A program made the position numbers and the translations under genes. The notes beneath the pieces were generated by a model. The model saw only the letters and a program-made list of their open reading frames with translations, was not told the DNA's origin and made no database searches. A stretch of 5,777 nucleotides of DNA from Gemmatimonadota bacterium (lineage in GTDB: Bacteria; Gemmatimonadota; Gemmatimonadetes; Gemmatimonadales; Gemmatimonadaceae). The DNA lies in NCBI GenBank assembly GCA_003142495.1, contig PLMM01000364.1, positions 1 through 5,777 of the forward strand, written 5' to 3'. This document shows, one piece after another, positions 1 to 5,777 of the stretch (position 1 is its first letter; each line of letters opens with the position of its first letter).

Positions 1-789
1 GAAGAACATCTCGAGGGGCTGGGGAGCCTCGAGGGCGTAATGCGGGAGGAGTCGGAGCTCTTCGACGGGGCGAAGGTGGCGGTGGTGCCCGCCTCGCAGC
101 CGGAGATCGCGGCGGCGGCGCAGGGACGAGCGGCGCGCGTCGTGAGCGCGGGGCTAAACTCGGGCGATGTGCGTGCCACCACGTGGCGCGCAGGCGCCGA
201 CGGACTCGGCGAGATCGAGATCGATGGCGTCACGGTCCGTCCTCCCGCCAGAGGCGCGCACAACCTGCGCAACGCGATGCTCGCCCTCGCGGTCGCGCGC
301 GAGCTTGGCCTCTCGATGGAGGACGCCGCGCGCGGCATCGCGCGCGCGACTTTTCCGTCCATGCGCATGGATGTCGGGCAGATCGGGAAGGGGCGCGCGA
401 CGCTCATCAACGACGCGTACAACGCCAGCCCCGCCTCGATGCGCGCGGCCATCGACGTGCTCGCGGCGACGGGATCGGGGCGGCAGCGCGTGGCGGTGCT
501 TGGCACGATGCGGGAGCTCGGCGCGCACGCGCCCCGGCTGCACGAGGAGGTCGCGCGCGCGGCGCTCGCATCGCCGGTGGAGATTGTGGCCGGAATGGGC
601 GAGATTGGCGAGGCGCTGCGCGCGGTCGGGTCGAGCGATGCGCGCGTCGTCGTCGCCGCGGATGTCGATGAGCTGTGGAAGGCGCTGGAGCCCCGCCTGG
701 CGCCCGACGCCGTCATCCTTCTCAAGGCTTCGCGCGGCGTGAAGCTCGAGCGGCTCGTTCCACCTCTCACCGAGTGGGCAAATCGTTAG
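1..789 (+). CDS. murF: UDP-MurNAc-tripeptide--D-Ala-D-Ala ligase MurF (3' part, N-terminus outside window)
   Basis: MurF is a cytoplasmic Mur ligase that uses ATP to add D-alanyl-D-alanine to the UDP-MurNAc-tripeptide, the last soluble precursor step. The reading frame is open from base 1 and ends at TAG 787-789, giving 262 residues. The family is usually about 450-470, so roughly the first 190, including the GTxGKT P-loop, lie off the left edge. The ATG at 40 is internal and should not be taken as the start, because homology (HLEGLGSLEG, codons 3-12) extends upstream of it. Visible motifs are GAHNLRNA near codons 85-92, INDAYNASPASM near 136-147 (E. coli has DDSYNAN), LGTMRELG, and a C-terminal LLKASRGVKLERLV (compare LVKGSR). 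The C-terminal ligase domain is therefore complete. One oddity is that the Lys that is carbamylated in this family aligns with Glu at bases 49-51. The stop overlaps the mraY start by one base. Identification is firm, helped by mraY following. Confidence 0.96.
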   Translation, partial: EEHLEGLGSLEGVMREESELFDGAKVAVVPASQPEIAAAAQGRAARVVSAGLNSGDVRATTWRAGADGLGEIEIDGVTVRPPARGAHNLRNAMLALAVARELGLSMEDAARGIARATFPSMRMDVGQIGKGRATLINDAYNASPASMRAAIDVLAATGSGRQRVAVLGTMRELGAHAPRLHEEVARAALASPVEIVAGMGEIGEALRAVGSSDARVVVAADVDELWKALEPRLAPDAVILLKASRGVKLERLVPPLTEWANR

Positions 790-1931
790 TGCTCTACCAT
801 TTCTTCACGCCGCTCGTCGGCAGCTGCCGCCTCTGCATCATCTTCAACGTCTTCAACTACATCACCTTCCGCTCCGCCGGCGCGGCGGTGACGGGGCTGT
901 TGATGGCCTTTGTAGTTGGGCCGTTCATCATCCGGCGGCTGCGCTCCATGAAGGTTCGTCAGGTGATCCGCGCGGGCACGCCGGATAGCCACCAGGAAAA
1001 GTCGAGCACGCCGACGATGGGTGGCGTGATTTTTCTCATCGCGGGACTCGTCGCAACGCTGCTCTGGATGCGGCTCAACAACCGCTACGTGTGGATCGCA
1101 GTGATCGCGACCGCGTGGATGGGGTGCATCGGTTTCGTCGACGACTACCTCAAGCTCAAGCAGCAGCGCGAGGGGAAGAAGAACGAGGGGCTCGTCGAGC
1201 GCTACAAGCTCGTCGGGCAGATCACGCTCGGAATCGCGCTCGGGCTCGCGCTCTGGCTCTCGCCGCTCTCGAATCTGCCGGGCGCCTCGACGACAATTCC
1301 CTTCTACAAGTACGTGCTCGTCGTTCCGGTGTTCGCGTGGCTGTACGTGCCGTGGGTGGCCTTCGTGCTCACGGGCACGAGCAACGCCGTGAATCTCACC
1401 GATGGACTCGACGGCCTCGCCACCGGTCTCGCCTCGATCGCCTTCGCGACCTTCGCCATCTTCGCCTATCTCATCGGCCGCTTCGACGCGAGCCAGTACC
1501 TGCAGATCTATTACCTGCGCGGCTCCGGCGAGCTGACGGTGTTCTGCAGCGCGCTGGTCGGCTCGCTCATCGGCTTCCTCTGGTACAACACGCATCCGGC
1601 CGAGGTATTCATGGGCGACACGGGCTCGCTCGCGCTTGGCGGCGCGCTCGGCGCGGTCGCGATTCTCTTGAAATCAGAGTTTCTGTTGCTGCTGGTCGGC
1701 GCGGTGTTCGCCGCGGAAACGGTATCAGTGATCATCCAGCGTTCGGTGTTCAAGTATCGGGGCCGGAAGTACGGCTTCGACTACGCGAAGGCGCATCGAG
1801 CATTCCTGCGAGCGCCGCTGCACCACCACTTCGAGCTCAAGGGGTGGCCGGAGTCGCAGGTGGTCGTGCGCTTCTGGATCCTCGGGATTCTCTCGGCGCT
1901 CGTGGCCCTCAGCACGCTGAAGCTGCGATGA
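789..1931 (+). CDS. mraY: Phospho-MurNAc-pentapeptide transferase MraY (lipid I synthase)
   Basis: MraY is an integral membrane enzyme that transfers phospho-MurNAc-pentapeptide from UDP to undecaprenyl phosphate, making lipid I on the inner face of the membrane. I chose the GTG at 789-791, which overlaps the murF TAG by one base. The protein then begins with (M)LYHFFTPL, closely matching the usual MLYHLLxPL start, and has 380 residues (E. coli about 360). Family signatures are FNVFNYITFR near residue 18, TPTMGG, FVDDYLKLK with D118-D119, NAVNLTDGLDGLA with N202, D205 and D208, FMGDTGSLALGG with catalytic-type D277, and PLHHHFELKGWPE with H345-H347. Many hydrophobic segments fit the ten-helix fold. 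The loop before HHH is about ten residues longer than in E. coli (RKYGFDYAKAH, residues 326-336). A CxxC pair (SCRLC) sits in the N-terminal segment. No strong Shine-Dalgarno is visible, so translation is probably coupled to murF. Confidence 0.97.
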   Translation: MLYHFFTPLVGSCRLCIIFNVFNYITFRSAGAAVTGLLMAFVVGPFIIRRLRSMKVRQVIRAGTPDSHQEKSSTPTMGGVIFLIAGLVATLLWMRLNNRYVWIAVIATAWMGCIGFVDDYLKLKQQREGKKNEGLVERYKLVGQITLGIALGLALWLSPLSNLPGASTTIPFYKYVLVVPVFAWLYVPWVAFVLTGTSNAVNLTDGLDGLATGLASIAFATFAIFAYLIGRFDASQYLQIYYLRGSGELTVFCSALVGSLIGFLWYNTHPAEVFMGDTGSLALGGALGAVAILLKSEFLLLLVGAVFAAETVSVIIQRSVFKYRGRKYGFDYAKAHRAFLRAPLHHHFELKGWPESQVVVRFWILGILSALVALSTLKLR

Positions 1932-3292
1932 TCAAAGCGGAGTGGAAGGCGGGCGAGGCGGCGGTGGTGGGGCTCGGACGAAGCGGCGTTGCCGCGTCGC
2001 TGCTGTTGGCGCGACAGGGCGTGCGCGTGTACGCCTCTGACGGCGGCAGCGATGCCACCGCAACGGCGGGCGCGGCGAAGCTGAGCGCGGCGGGGATCGA
2101 TGCGAAGGCGGGCGCGCACGACCTCGAGCGCATCGCGCGCGCGGTGGTCGTGGTCGCGAGCCCTGGGGTTCCGCCGGACGCGCGGCCGCTCGCCGCCGCG
2201 CGCGCGGCCGGCATTCCGATCGTGAGCGAGATCGAGGTCGCGCTCCGCGCGCTCGACGGCGTGCGCTACATCGCGATCACCGGCACGAACGGGAAGACGA
2301 CCACCACCGCGCTGATCGGCCATCTCCTTCGCACGATCGGCAAGCGCGTGGCCGACGCGGGGAACATCGGGACACCGCTCACGGAGATCGCGCTCCGCGA
2401 CGATCGCCCCGAGTGGATCGCGCTCGAGCTCTCGTCGTTCCAGCTGCACGATACGCCGAGTGTGGAGCCGACGGTGGGGGTGCTGACGAACCTCTCGCCG
2501 GATCATCTCGACCGGTACGCGAGCGCGAGCGAGTACTACGCGGACAAGGCGTTGCTCTTTCGCAACGCGAGCGAGAAGTCGACGTGGGTGCTCAATAGCG
2601 ACGATGAGCTCGTGCTCGCGATGGCCGACGGCGTGGCGGGCGCGCATCGCGGCTTCGGGATCACCAGCGCCGGCGCGGAGATGACGTGCGCCGATGGTGA
2701 GATTCGCTGGAATGGCTCGAAGATCCTCTCGCGCGCGGAGCTTCCGCTGCTCGGTGATCACAACGTGATGAACGCGATGGCGGCGTCGCTCGCAGTGATC
2801 GCCGCGGACCCCGCGTACTCGAGTCGGCGCGCGCTCGCGCGCATCGCGGATGGGCTTCGCTCGTTTCGCGCGCCGCCGCACCGCCTCGAGATCGTGGGCG
2901 AGCGCGGAGGCGTGCTCTGGATCAACGACTCGAAGGCGACCAACATCAGCTCGACGCAGGTCGCGATCGACGGGATGACGCGCCCCACCGTGCTCCTGCT
3001 CGGCGGGCGCCACAAGGGGGAGCCGTACACGGCGCTCGCGAACGGGCTCAGGAAGCACGCGCGCGTGGTGCTGGCGTACGGGGAGTCGGCGCCGATCATC
3101 GAGCAGGATTTGGCGGGCGTCGTCCCGGTGGAGCGGTTGGGGAACGACTTCGCGGCCGTCGTCGCGCGGGCGCGCGCGCTCGCGAAGCCGGGCGACGTGG
3201 TGCTCCTGTCGCCTGCGTGCTCGAGCTACGACATGTTCCGGAACTACGAAGAGCGCGGCGCCGCCTTCCGCCGCCTCGCCGGCGCGGCGTGA
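1928..3292 (+). CDS. murD: UDP-N-acetylmuramoyl-L-alanine--D-glutamate ligase MurD
   Basis: MurD is a cytoplasmic ATP-dependent ligase that adds D-glutamate to UDP-MurNAc-L-Ala. The ATG at 1928 overlaps the mraY TGA in an ATGA junction and gives 454 residues, normal for the family. The frame stays open far upstream inside mraY, but MurD similarity begins only here. Domain 1 opens with a Rossmann-like VVGLGRSGVAA (residues 13-23). The central ATPase domain has ITGTNGKTTTT with P-loop lysine K123, then AGNIGTPL, ELSSFQL, and LSPDHLDRY followed by YYADKALLF, in which K207 aligns with the carbamylated Lys198 of E. coli MurD. GDHNVMNAMAAS follows. The C-terminal domain carries PPHRLEIV (H318, R319), NDSKATN (333-339), LLGGRHKGE and LSPACSSYDMFRNYEERG starting at S428 or just before. 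All expected catalytic and substrate residues appear present. No Shine-Dalgarno precedes the start, consistent with coupling to mraY translation. Confidence 0.97.
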   Translation: MIKAEWKAGEAAVVGLGRSGVAASLLLARQGVRVYASDGGSDATATAGAAKLSAAGIDAKAGAHDLERIARAVVVVASPGVPPDARPLAAARAAGIPIVSEIEVALRALDGVRYIAITGTNGKTTTTALIGHLLRTIGKRVADAGNIGTPLTEIALRDDRPEWIALELSSFQLHDTPSVEPTVGVLTNLSPDHLDRYASASEYYADKALLFRNASEKSTWVLNSDDELVLAMADGVAGAHRGFGITSAGAEMTCADGEIRWNGSKILSRAELPLLGDHNVMNAMAASLAVIAADPAYSSRRALARIADGLRSFRAPPHRLEIVGERGGVLWINDSKATNISSTQVAIDGMTRPTVLLLGGRHKGEPYTALANGLRKHARVVLAYGESAPIIEQDLAGVVPVERLGNDFAAVVARARALAKPGDVVLLSPACSSYDMFRNYEERGAAFRRLAGAA

Positions 3293-4467
3293 CGACGTCG
3301 CCGCCCGCCGTCCGCGAGCGTTGGCGGATGACGCTCGAGGCGCGCGCGCTGATCATCGTTACCGGCGTCATTCTCGCCTTCGGGCTCGCGGTGCTCTACA
3401 GCGCGAGCGCGCTGGCCGCCGTGCTCGAGCATCACACCAACACGTACTACCTCGTGCGCCAGCTCTCGGGCGTCGCGATTGGCGTAGTGCTCTTCGCGAT
3501 CGCCGCCAAGATCGACGCCGAGCGATGGCGCGGCTGGGCATGGCCGATTCTCATCCTCGCGATCGTGCTGCTGCTCATCCCCGTGCTCCCCGTGCCGCAC
3601 TACATCGCACCGCGCTTTCACGGGTCGCGCCGCTGGGTGAATGTCGGCTTTCTCTTTCAATCGTCGGAGTTCGCGAAGCTCGCGTGCATCATCTGGACAG
3701 CGATGCTCATCGTGAAGAAGGGGGACAAGCTGCGACGACTCACGAAGGGGCTGCTCCCCTTCGTCCTCATCCTCGGCCTCCTCAACATCCTCGTCATCCT
3801 CGAGCCCGATCTCTCGATGGCGATGACGTTCACGCTGATCATGGGGATCATGCTCTTCGCGGGCGGCGTGCGCATCGGGCACGTCATCTTCCTCGGGATC
3901 ATCGCCATCCCGCTGCTCTGGCGCGAGGTGGAGAAGATGCAGTACGCGCTGCTGCGCATGACGAGCTTCCTGAATCCGGGCGACGCGCCGGTGCAGGCGG
4001 GGTACCAGCTCAAGCAGTCGCTGATCGCCGTGGGCTCTGGAGGGCTGTTCGGCGTCGGCTTCGGGATGGGGCGTCAGCAGCTCGGCTTCGTCCCCTTTCC
4101 CTACAACGACTTCATCGGCGCGAACATCGGCGAGGAGTGGGGCTTCCTCGGCATCCTCTTCGTCACGCTCGTGTTCGTCGCGTACGGATGGATCGGCTTC
4201 CGGATCGCGAAGCAGGCGCGCACGACCTTTCAGCAGCTGCTCGCGATCGGGATCACCTTCATGACGGTGAGCACGGCCTTTCTGCATCTGGGCGTCGTGA
4301 TCGGGCTGCTGCCGACCACGGGGCTCACGCTGCCATTCGTGAGCTTTGGCAGAACGAATCTCGTGATGTCGATACTGATGACCGGAATTCTCGTGAACAT
4401 CGCGAGCACGCGTGAGCGCGTGGTCGGCGAGCACGCGACGAATCCACTCGAGCGCGCGGCCGCGTGA
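3289..4467 (+). CDS. ftsW: SEDS-family septal peptidoglycan glycosyltransferase FtsW
   Basis: FtsW is a polytopic membrane protein of the SEDS family that polymerises lipid II at the division site together with its class b PBP partner (FtsI). The GTG at 3289 overlaps the murD TGA as GTGA, like the murG junction, and gives 392 residues. The ATG at 3328 (379 residues, weak GAG upstream) is a real alternative, since the first hydrophobic helix starts just after it. Signatures are LYSASALAAV at the end of TM1, YYLVRQLSG, GSRRWVNVGFLFQSSEFAKLA, LEPDLSMAMT (E172-D174), QSLIAVGSGGLFGVGFGMGRQQL, YNDFIGANIGEEWGFLG with the conserved Asp at D274, and LLPTTGLTLPFVSFGRTNL near the end. Roughly ten hydrophobic segments are visible. 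RodA and SpoVE share this fold; the position between murD and murG favours FtsW. Two signature motifs differ from the E. coli forms (HTDFIF becomes YNDFIG, and the usual SYGGSS-type motif becomes SFGRTN). Confidence 0.95.
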   Translation: MTTSPPAVRERWRMTLEARALIIVTGVILAFGLAVLYSASALAAVLEHHTNTYYLVRQLSGVAIGVVLFAIAAKIDAERWRGWAWPILILAIVLLLIPVLPVPHYIAPRFHGSRRWVNVGFLFQSSEFAKLACIIWTAMLIVKKGDKLRRLTKGLLPFVLILGLLNILVILEPDLSMAMTFTLIMGIMLFAGGVRIGHVIFLGIIAIPLLWREVEKMQYALLRMTSFLNPGDAPVQAGYQLKQSLIAVGSGGLFGVGFGMGRQQLGFVPFPYNDFIGANIGEEWGFLGILFVTLVFVAYGWIGFRIAKQARTTFQQLLAIGITFMTVSTAFLHLGVVIGLLPTTGLTLPFVSFGRTNLVMSILMTGILVNIASTRERVVGEHATNPLERAAA

Positions 4468-5579
4468 CCGTGCGCGTGGTGTTCGCCGGCGGCGGCACGG
4501 GCGGGCATCTCTATCCGGGGCTCGCGATCGCGCGCGCACTCGTGAAGCTCGCGCCCGAGGTCGAGCCGTTCTTCGTCGGCGCGATGCGCGGCATCGAGCG
4601 CGACGTGTTGCATAAAACGGAGTTCGCGCATCTGCTCCTCGACCTGCATCCGATCTATCGCCAGCAGCCGTGGCGAAGCTGGCGCACCGTACGCGGCTTC
4701 GGGAGCGCGTGGGGCGCGCTCGCGCGCGAGAATCGCGCGCATAAGCCGGCGACGGTGATCGGCACAGGCGGCTACGCGTCCGGAGCGGCGCTCGCGTTCG
4801 CGGTCGCGCACGGAATTCCGATCCAGCTGCAGGAGCAGAATTCGGTGCCTGGCATCACCACCCGTTTTTTCGCGCGGCGCGCGCGCGCCGTGTATCTCGG
4901 CTATCCCGAGGCGCGCGCGAGGCTGCATCCGGGCGCGCACACGCAGCTTTTCGACAGCGGGAATCCGATCGAGCCGCCGCCGGTACCGCGTCCGTCTCGC
5001 GAGGAGACGCGCGTGCAATGGGGCTTTCCCGCGAGCGGAGGACACGTGCTGCTCGCCTTTGGCGGGAGCCAGGGCGCGCGTCCGCTCAACGATGCGATCG
5101 CGTCGCTGCTCGATGCCGGGCTGCCGCCCGGACTCTTTCTGATCTGGGCGACGGGGAAGGGTTGGTATGACGGCTACGCCAAATACGAGTCGCCGAACGT
5201 GCGCGTGCGTCCCTATCTCGCGCCGATTCAGAACGCGTACGCCGCGGCGGATCTCGCGCTCACCCGCGCCGGCGCGCTGACCGTCGCCGAGCTGTGCGCG
5301 TGGGGAATTCCATCGTTGCTCGTGCCGCTGCCGACCGCCGCCGCGGACCATCAGCGAGCGAATGCGCGCGCGCTCGAGGCGGCCGGTGCGGCCGAGATGC
5401 TCGAACAGGAAACGCTCTCTCCACGATTGCTGGGCGATGCGTTGGCGAGGTTGCTCGACGCACCGAACAAGCTCGCCGCAATGGCAGAGTCCGCTACTCT
5501 TCGCGGGCGACCCGATGCGGCGGAGCGCATTGCCAGATGGATACTTACGATAGCACAGCTCAAGTCGGTTGACACTTGA
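4464..5579 (+). CDS. murG: UDP-GlcNAc:lipid I N-acetylglucosaminyltransferase MurG
   Basis: MurG is a GT-B fold, membrane-associated glycosyltransferase of family GT28. It adds GlcNAc from UDP-GlcNAc to lipid I, making lipid II on the cytoplasmic face. The GTG at 4464 overlaps the ftsW TGA (GTGA) and places the glycine-rich loop AGGGTGGHLYPGLAIA at residues 8-23, with H15 equivalent to the catalytic-loop His of E. coli. The protein has 371 residues, normal for the family. Further N-domain motifs are IGTGGYASG and LQEQNSVPGITTR. The C-terminal nucleotide-binding domain has LLAFGGSQGAR (G200-R206), RAGALTVAELCAWGIPSLLVP (R268, E276, the latter expected near the UDP sugar) and ADHQRANA (Q297, close to the donor site in known MurG). 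Alternative GTG codons at 4470, 4476 and 4479 would cut into the first beta strand. The last codons overlap a putative promoter for murC. Confidence 0.97.
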   Translation: MTVRVVFAGGGTGGHLYPGLAIARALVKLAPEVEPFFVGAMRGIERDVLHKTEFAHLLLDLHPIYRQQPWRSWRTVRGFGSAWGALARENRAHKPATVIGTGGYASGAALAFAVAHGIPIQLQEQNSVPGITTRFFARRARAVYLGYPEARARLHPGAHTQLFDSGNPIEPPPVPRPSREETRVQWGFPASGGHVLLAFGGSQGARPLNDAIASLLDAGLPPGLFLIWATGKGWYDGYAKYESPNVRVRPYLAPIQNAYAAADLALTRAGALTVAELCAWGIPSLLVPLPTAAADHQRANARALEAAGAAEMLEQETLSPRLLGDALARLLDAPNKLAAMAESATLRGRPDAAERIARWILTIAQLKSVDT

Positions 5580-5605
5580 GCCGGTCATCCCGTCCGCGCT
5601 ATATT
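5569..5605 (+). promoter_or_regulatory. Putative promoter for murC
   Basis: A TATATT -10-like hexamer lies at 5600-5605, in the most A/T-rich spot of an otherwise very G+C-rich window. TTGAGC at 5576-5581 is an 18-base-spaced -35 candidate (4 of 6 to TTGACA) and contains the murG stop codon. A perfect TTGACA lies at 5569-5574, but its 25-base spacing is too long for a standard sigma-70 promoter. The two form an imperfect 7-base tandem (TTGACAC, TTGAGCC). Transcription would start near 5612, about five bases before the murC ATG, giving an almost leaderless message. This is inferred from sequence alone. The motif could be chance, although this is the only intergenic gap in the window. Confidence 0.45.
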
Positions 5606-5616
5606 GCTCGTGCCGC

Positions 5617-5777
5617 ATGACACTTTTCGACGCCTACGATCATCGCCCCGTCCACTTCGTCGGCATCACCGGCGCAGGGATGAGCGCGCTCGCCGAGCTG
5701 CTCGCTCGACGAGGGATTTCCGTCACCGGGTGCGATGCGAGCCCCAACAAGAACGAGGCGCTCGAGCAGCTCGGCAT
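5617..5777 (+). CDS. murC: UDP-N-acetylmuramate--L-alanine ligase MurC (5' part, runs off window)
   Basis: MurC is the cytoplasmic ATP-dependent ligase that adds L-alanine to UDP-MurNAc, the first amino acid of the stem peptide. The frame opens at ATG 5617 and is still open at the right edge (53 complete codons). The N-terminal Rossmann-like domain is evident in VHFVGITGAGMSALAELLARRG (residues 12-33) followed by SVTGCDASPN, matching the MurC pattern HFxGIGGxGMSxLAexLxxxGxxVxGSD. A Thr (T18) replaces the usual second Gly of GIGG. The related recycling ligase Mpl also starts this way, but its motif normally reads GICGTFM, and the position directly after murG favours MurC. No in-frame upstream start is plausible and no Shine-Dalgarno is visible in the 37-base gap after murG. 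The ATPase and C-terminal domains lie outside the window. Confidence 0.93.
   Translation, partial: MTLFDAYDHRPVHFVGITGAGMSALAELLARRGISVTGCDASPNKNEALEQLG

Larger units (their letters stand above)
1..5777 (+). other. dcw (division and cell wall) gene cluster segment
   Basis: Six genes in the order murF, mraY, murD, ftsW, murG, murC lie on one strand, the conserved order of the dcw cluster in many bacteria. Four successive junctions have zero spacing with stop/start overlaps (789; 1928-1931; 3289-3292; 4464-4467), which strongly suggests one polycistronic transcript entering from the left. The only gap is the 37 bases before murC, where a second promoter may start the distal part. No terminator hairpin followed by a T-run was seen at any junction. 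Confidence 0.9.

Noticed and set aside
10..35. Direct repeat of CTCGAGGG at 10-17 and 28-35
   Set aside because: It encodes the repeated Leu-Glu-Gly of the conserved HLEGxGSLEG motif of MurF, so protein constraint explains it.
675..788. N-terminal extension of mraY into murF
   Set aside because: The extension is Arg-rich and unlike MraY. The GTG at 789 gives the conserved LYHFFTPL N-terminus.
40..789. A short complete gene starting at ATG 40
   Set aside because: MurF similarity (HLEGLGSLEG) begins upstream of this ATG and the frame is open to the window edge, so this is the 3' part of a longer gene.
1091..1927. Upstream in-frame extension of murD through mraY (a 733-residue frame)
   Set aside because: The extra 279 residues are low-complexity Arg/Ala sequence lying out of frame within mraY. 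MurD homology starts at the ATG at 1928.
5569..5605. TTGACA (5569) paired directly with TATATT (5600) as a standard sigma-70 promoter
   Set aside because: The 25-base spacing is too long. The TTGAGC at 5576 with 18-base spacing is the more workable partner.
1781..5618. Long minus-strand open frames (about 425, 431 and 462 codons) antisense to murD, ftsW and murG
   Set aside because: Their translations are Arg/Ala/Glu/His-rich with no recognisable domain. They arise from strong G/C third-position bias opposite real, motif-confirmed genes.
1..5777. Abundant GCGCGC and CTCGAG words across the window
   Set aside because: They follow from Ala/Arg and Leu-Glu codons in G+C-rich DNA. I see no phased or clustered arrangement suggesting a functional element.

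Overview
The window is a run of peptidoglycan-precursor and division genes from a bacterial dcw (division and cell wall) cluster, all on the + strand. The order is murF (3' part), mraY, murD, ftsW, murG and murC (5' start). Every gene was recognised from family motifs read in the translation. The DNA is very G+C rich, roughly two thirds by eye, with strong third-position G/C bias. Gene order and protein features fit a Gram-negative-type bacterium. A Gemmatimonadota-like lineage is my best guess from general resemblance only, not from any search.

Layout: murF enters from the left edge without its N-terminal and most of its ATP-binding region and ends at 789. mraY (789-1931), murD (1928-3292), ftsW (3289-4467) and murG (4464-5579) follow with no spacing at all. 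Each start codon overlaps the preceding stop by 1 or 4 bases. The only non-coding stretch is 37 bases between murG and murC (5580-5616). It carries a promoter-like element placed almost on top of the murC start. murC runs off the right edge after 53 codons. There is no gene-free stretch over 300 bases, and I saw no RNA gene, mobile element, CRISPR array or convincing terminator.

How the genes work together: MurC and MurD add the first two amino acids (L-Ala, D-Glu) to UDP-MurNAc, and MurF adds the D-Ala-D-Ala dipeptide to complete the cytoplasmic pentapeptide precursor. MraY moves phospho-MurNAc-pentapeptide onto undecaprenyl phosphate (lipid I), and MurG adds GlcNAc (lipid II). FtsW, a SEDS-family membrane protein, polymerises lipid II at the septum. 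murE and ftsI would be expected just upstream, and murB, ftsQ, ftsA and ftsZ downstream, by analogy with other dcw clusters.

I do not see an undescribed system here; this is a conserved core region. The points worth a second look are small: a Glu where MurF normally has the carbamylated Lys, altered signature motifs in FtsW, an insertion in MraY before its HHH motif, fully overlapping start/stop junctions with little Shine-Dalgarno signal, and a possible near-leaderless promoter before murC.
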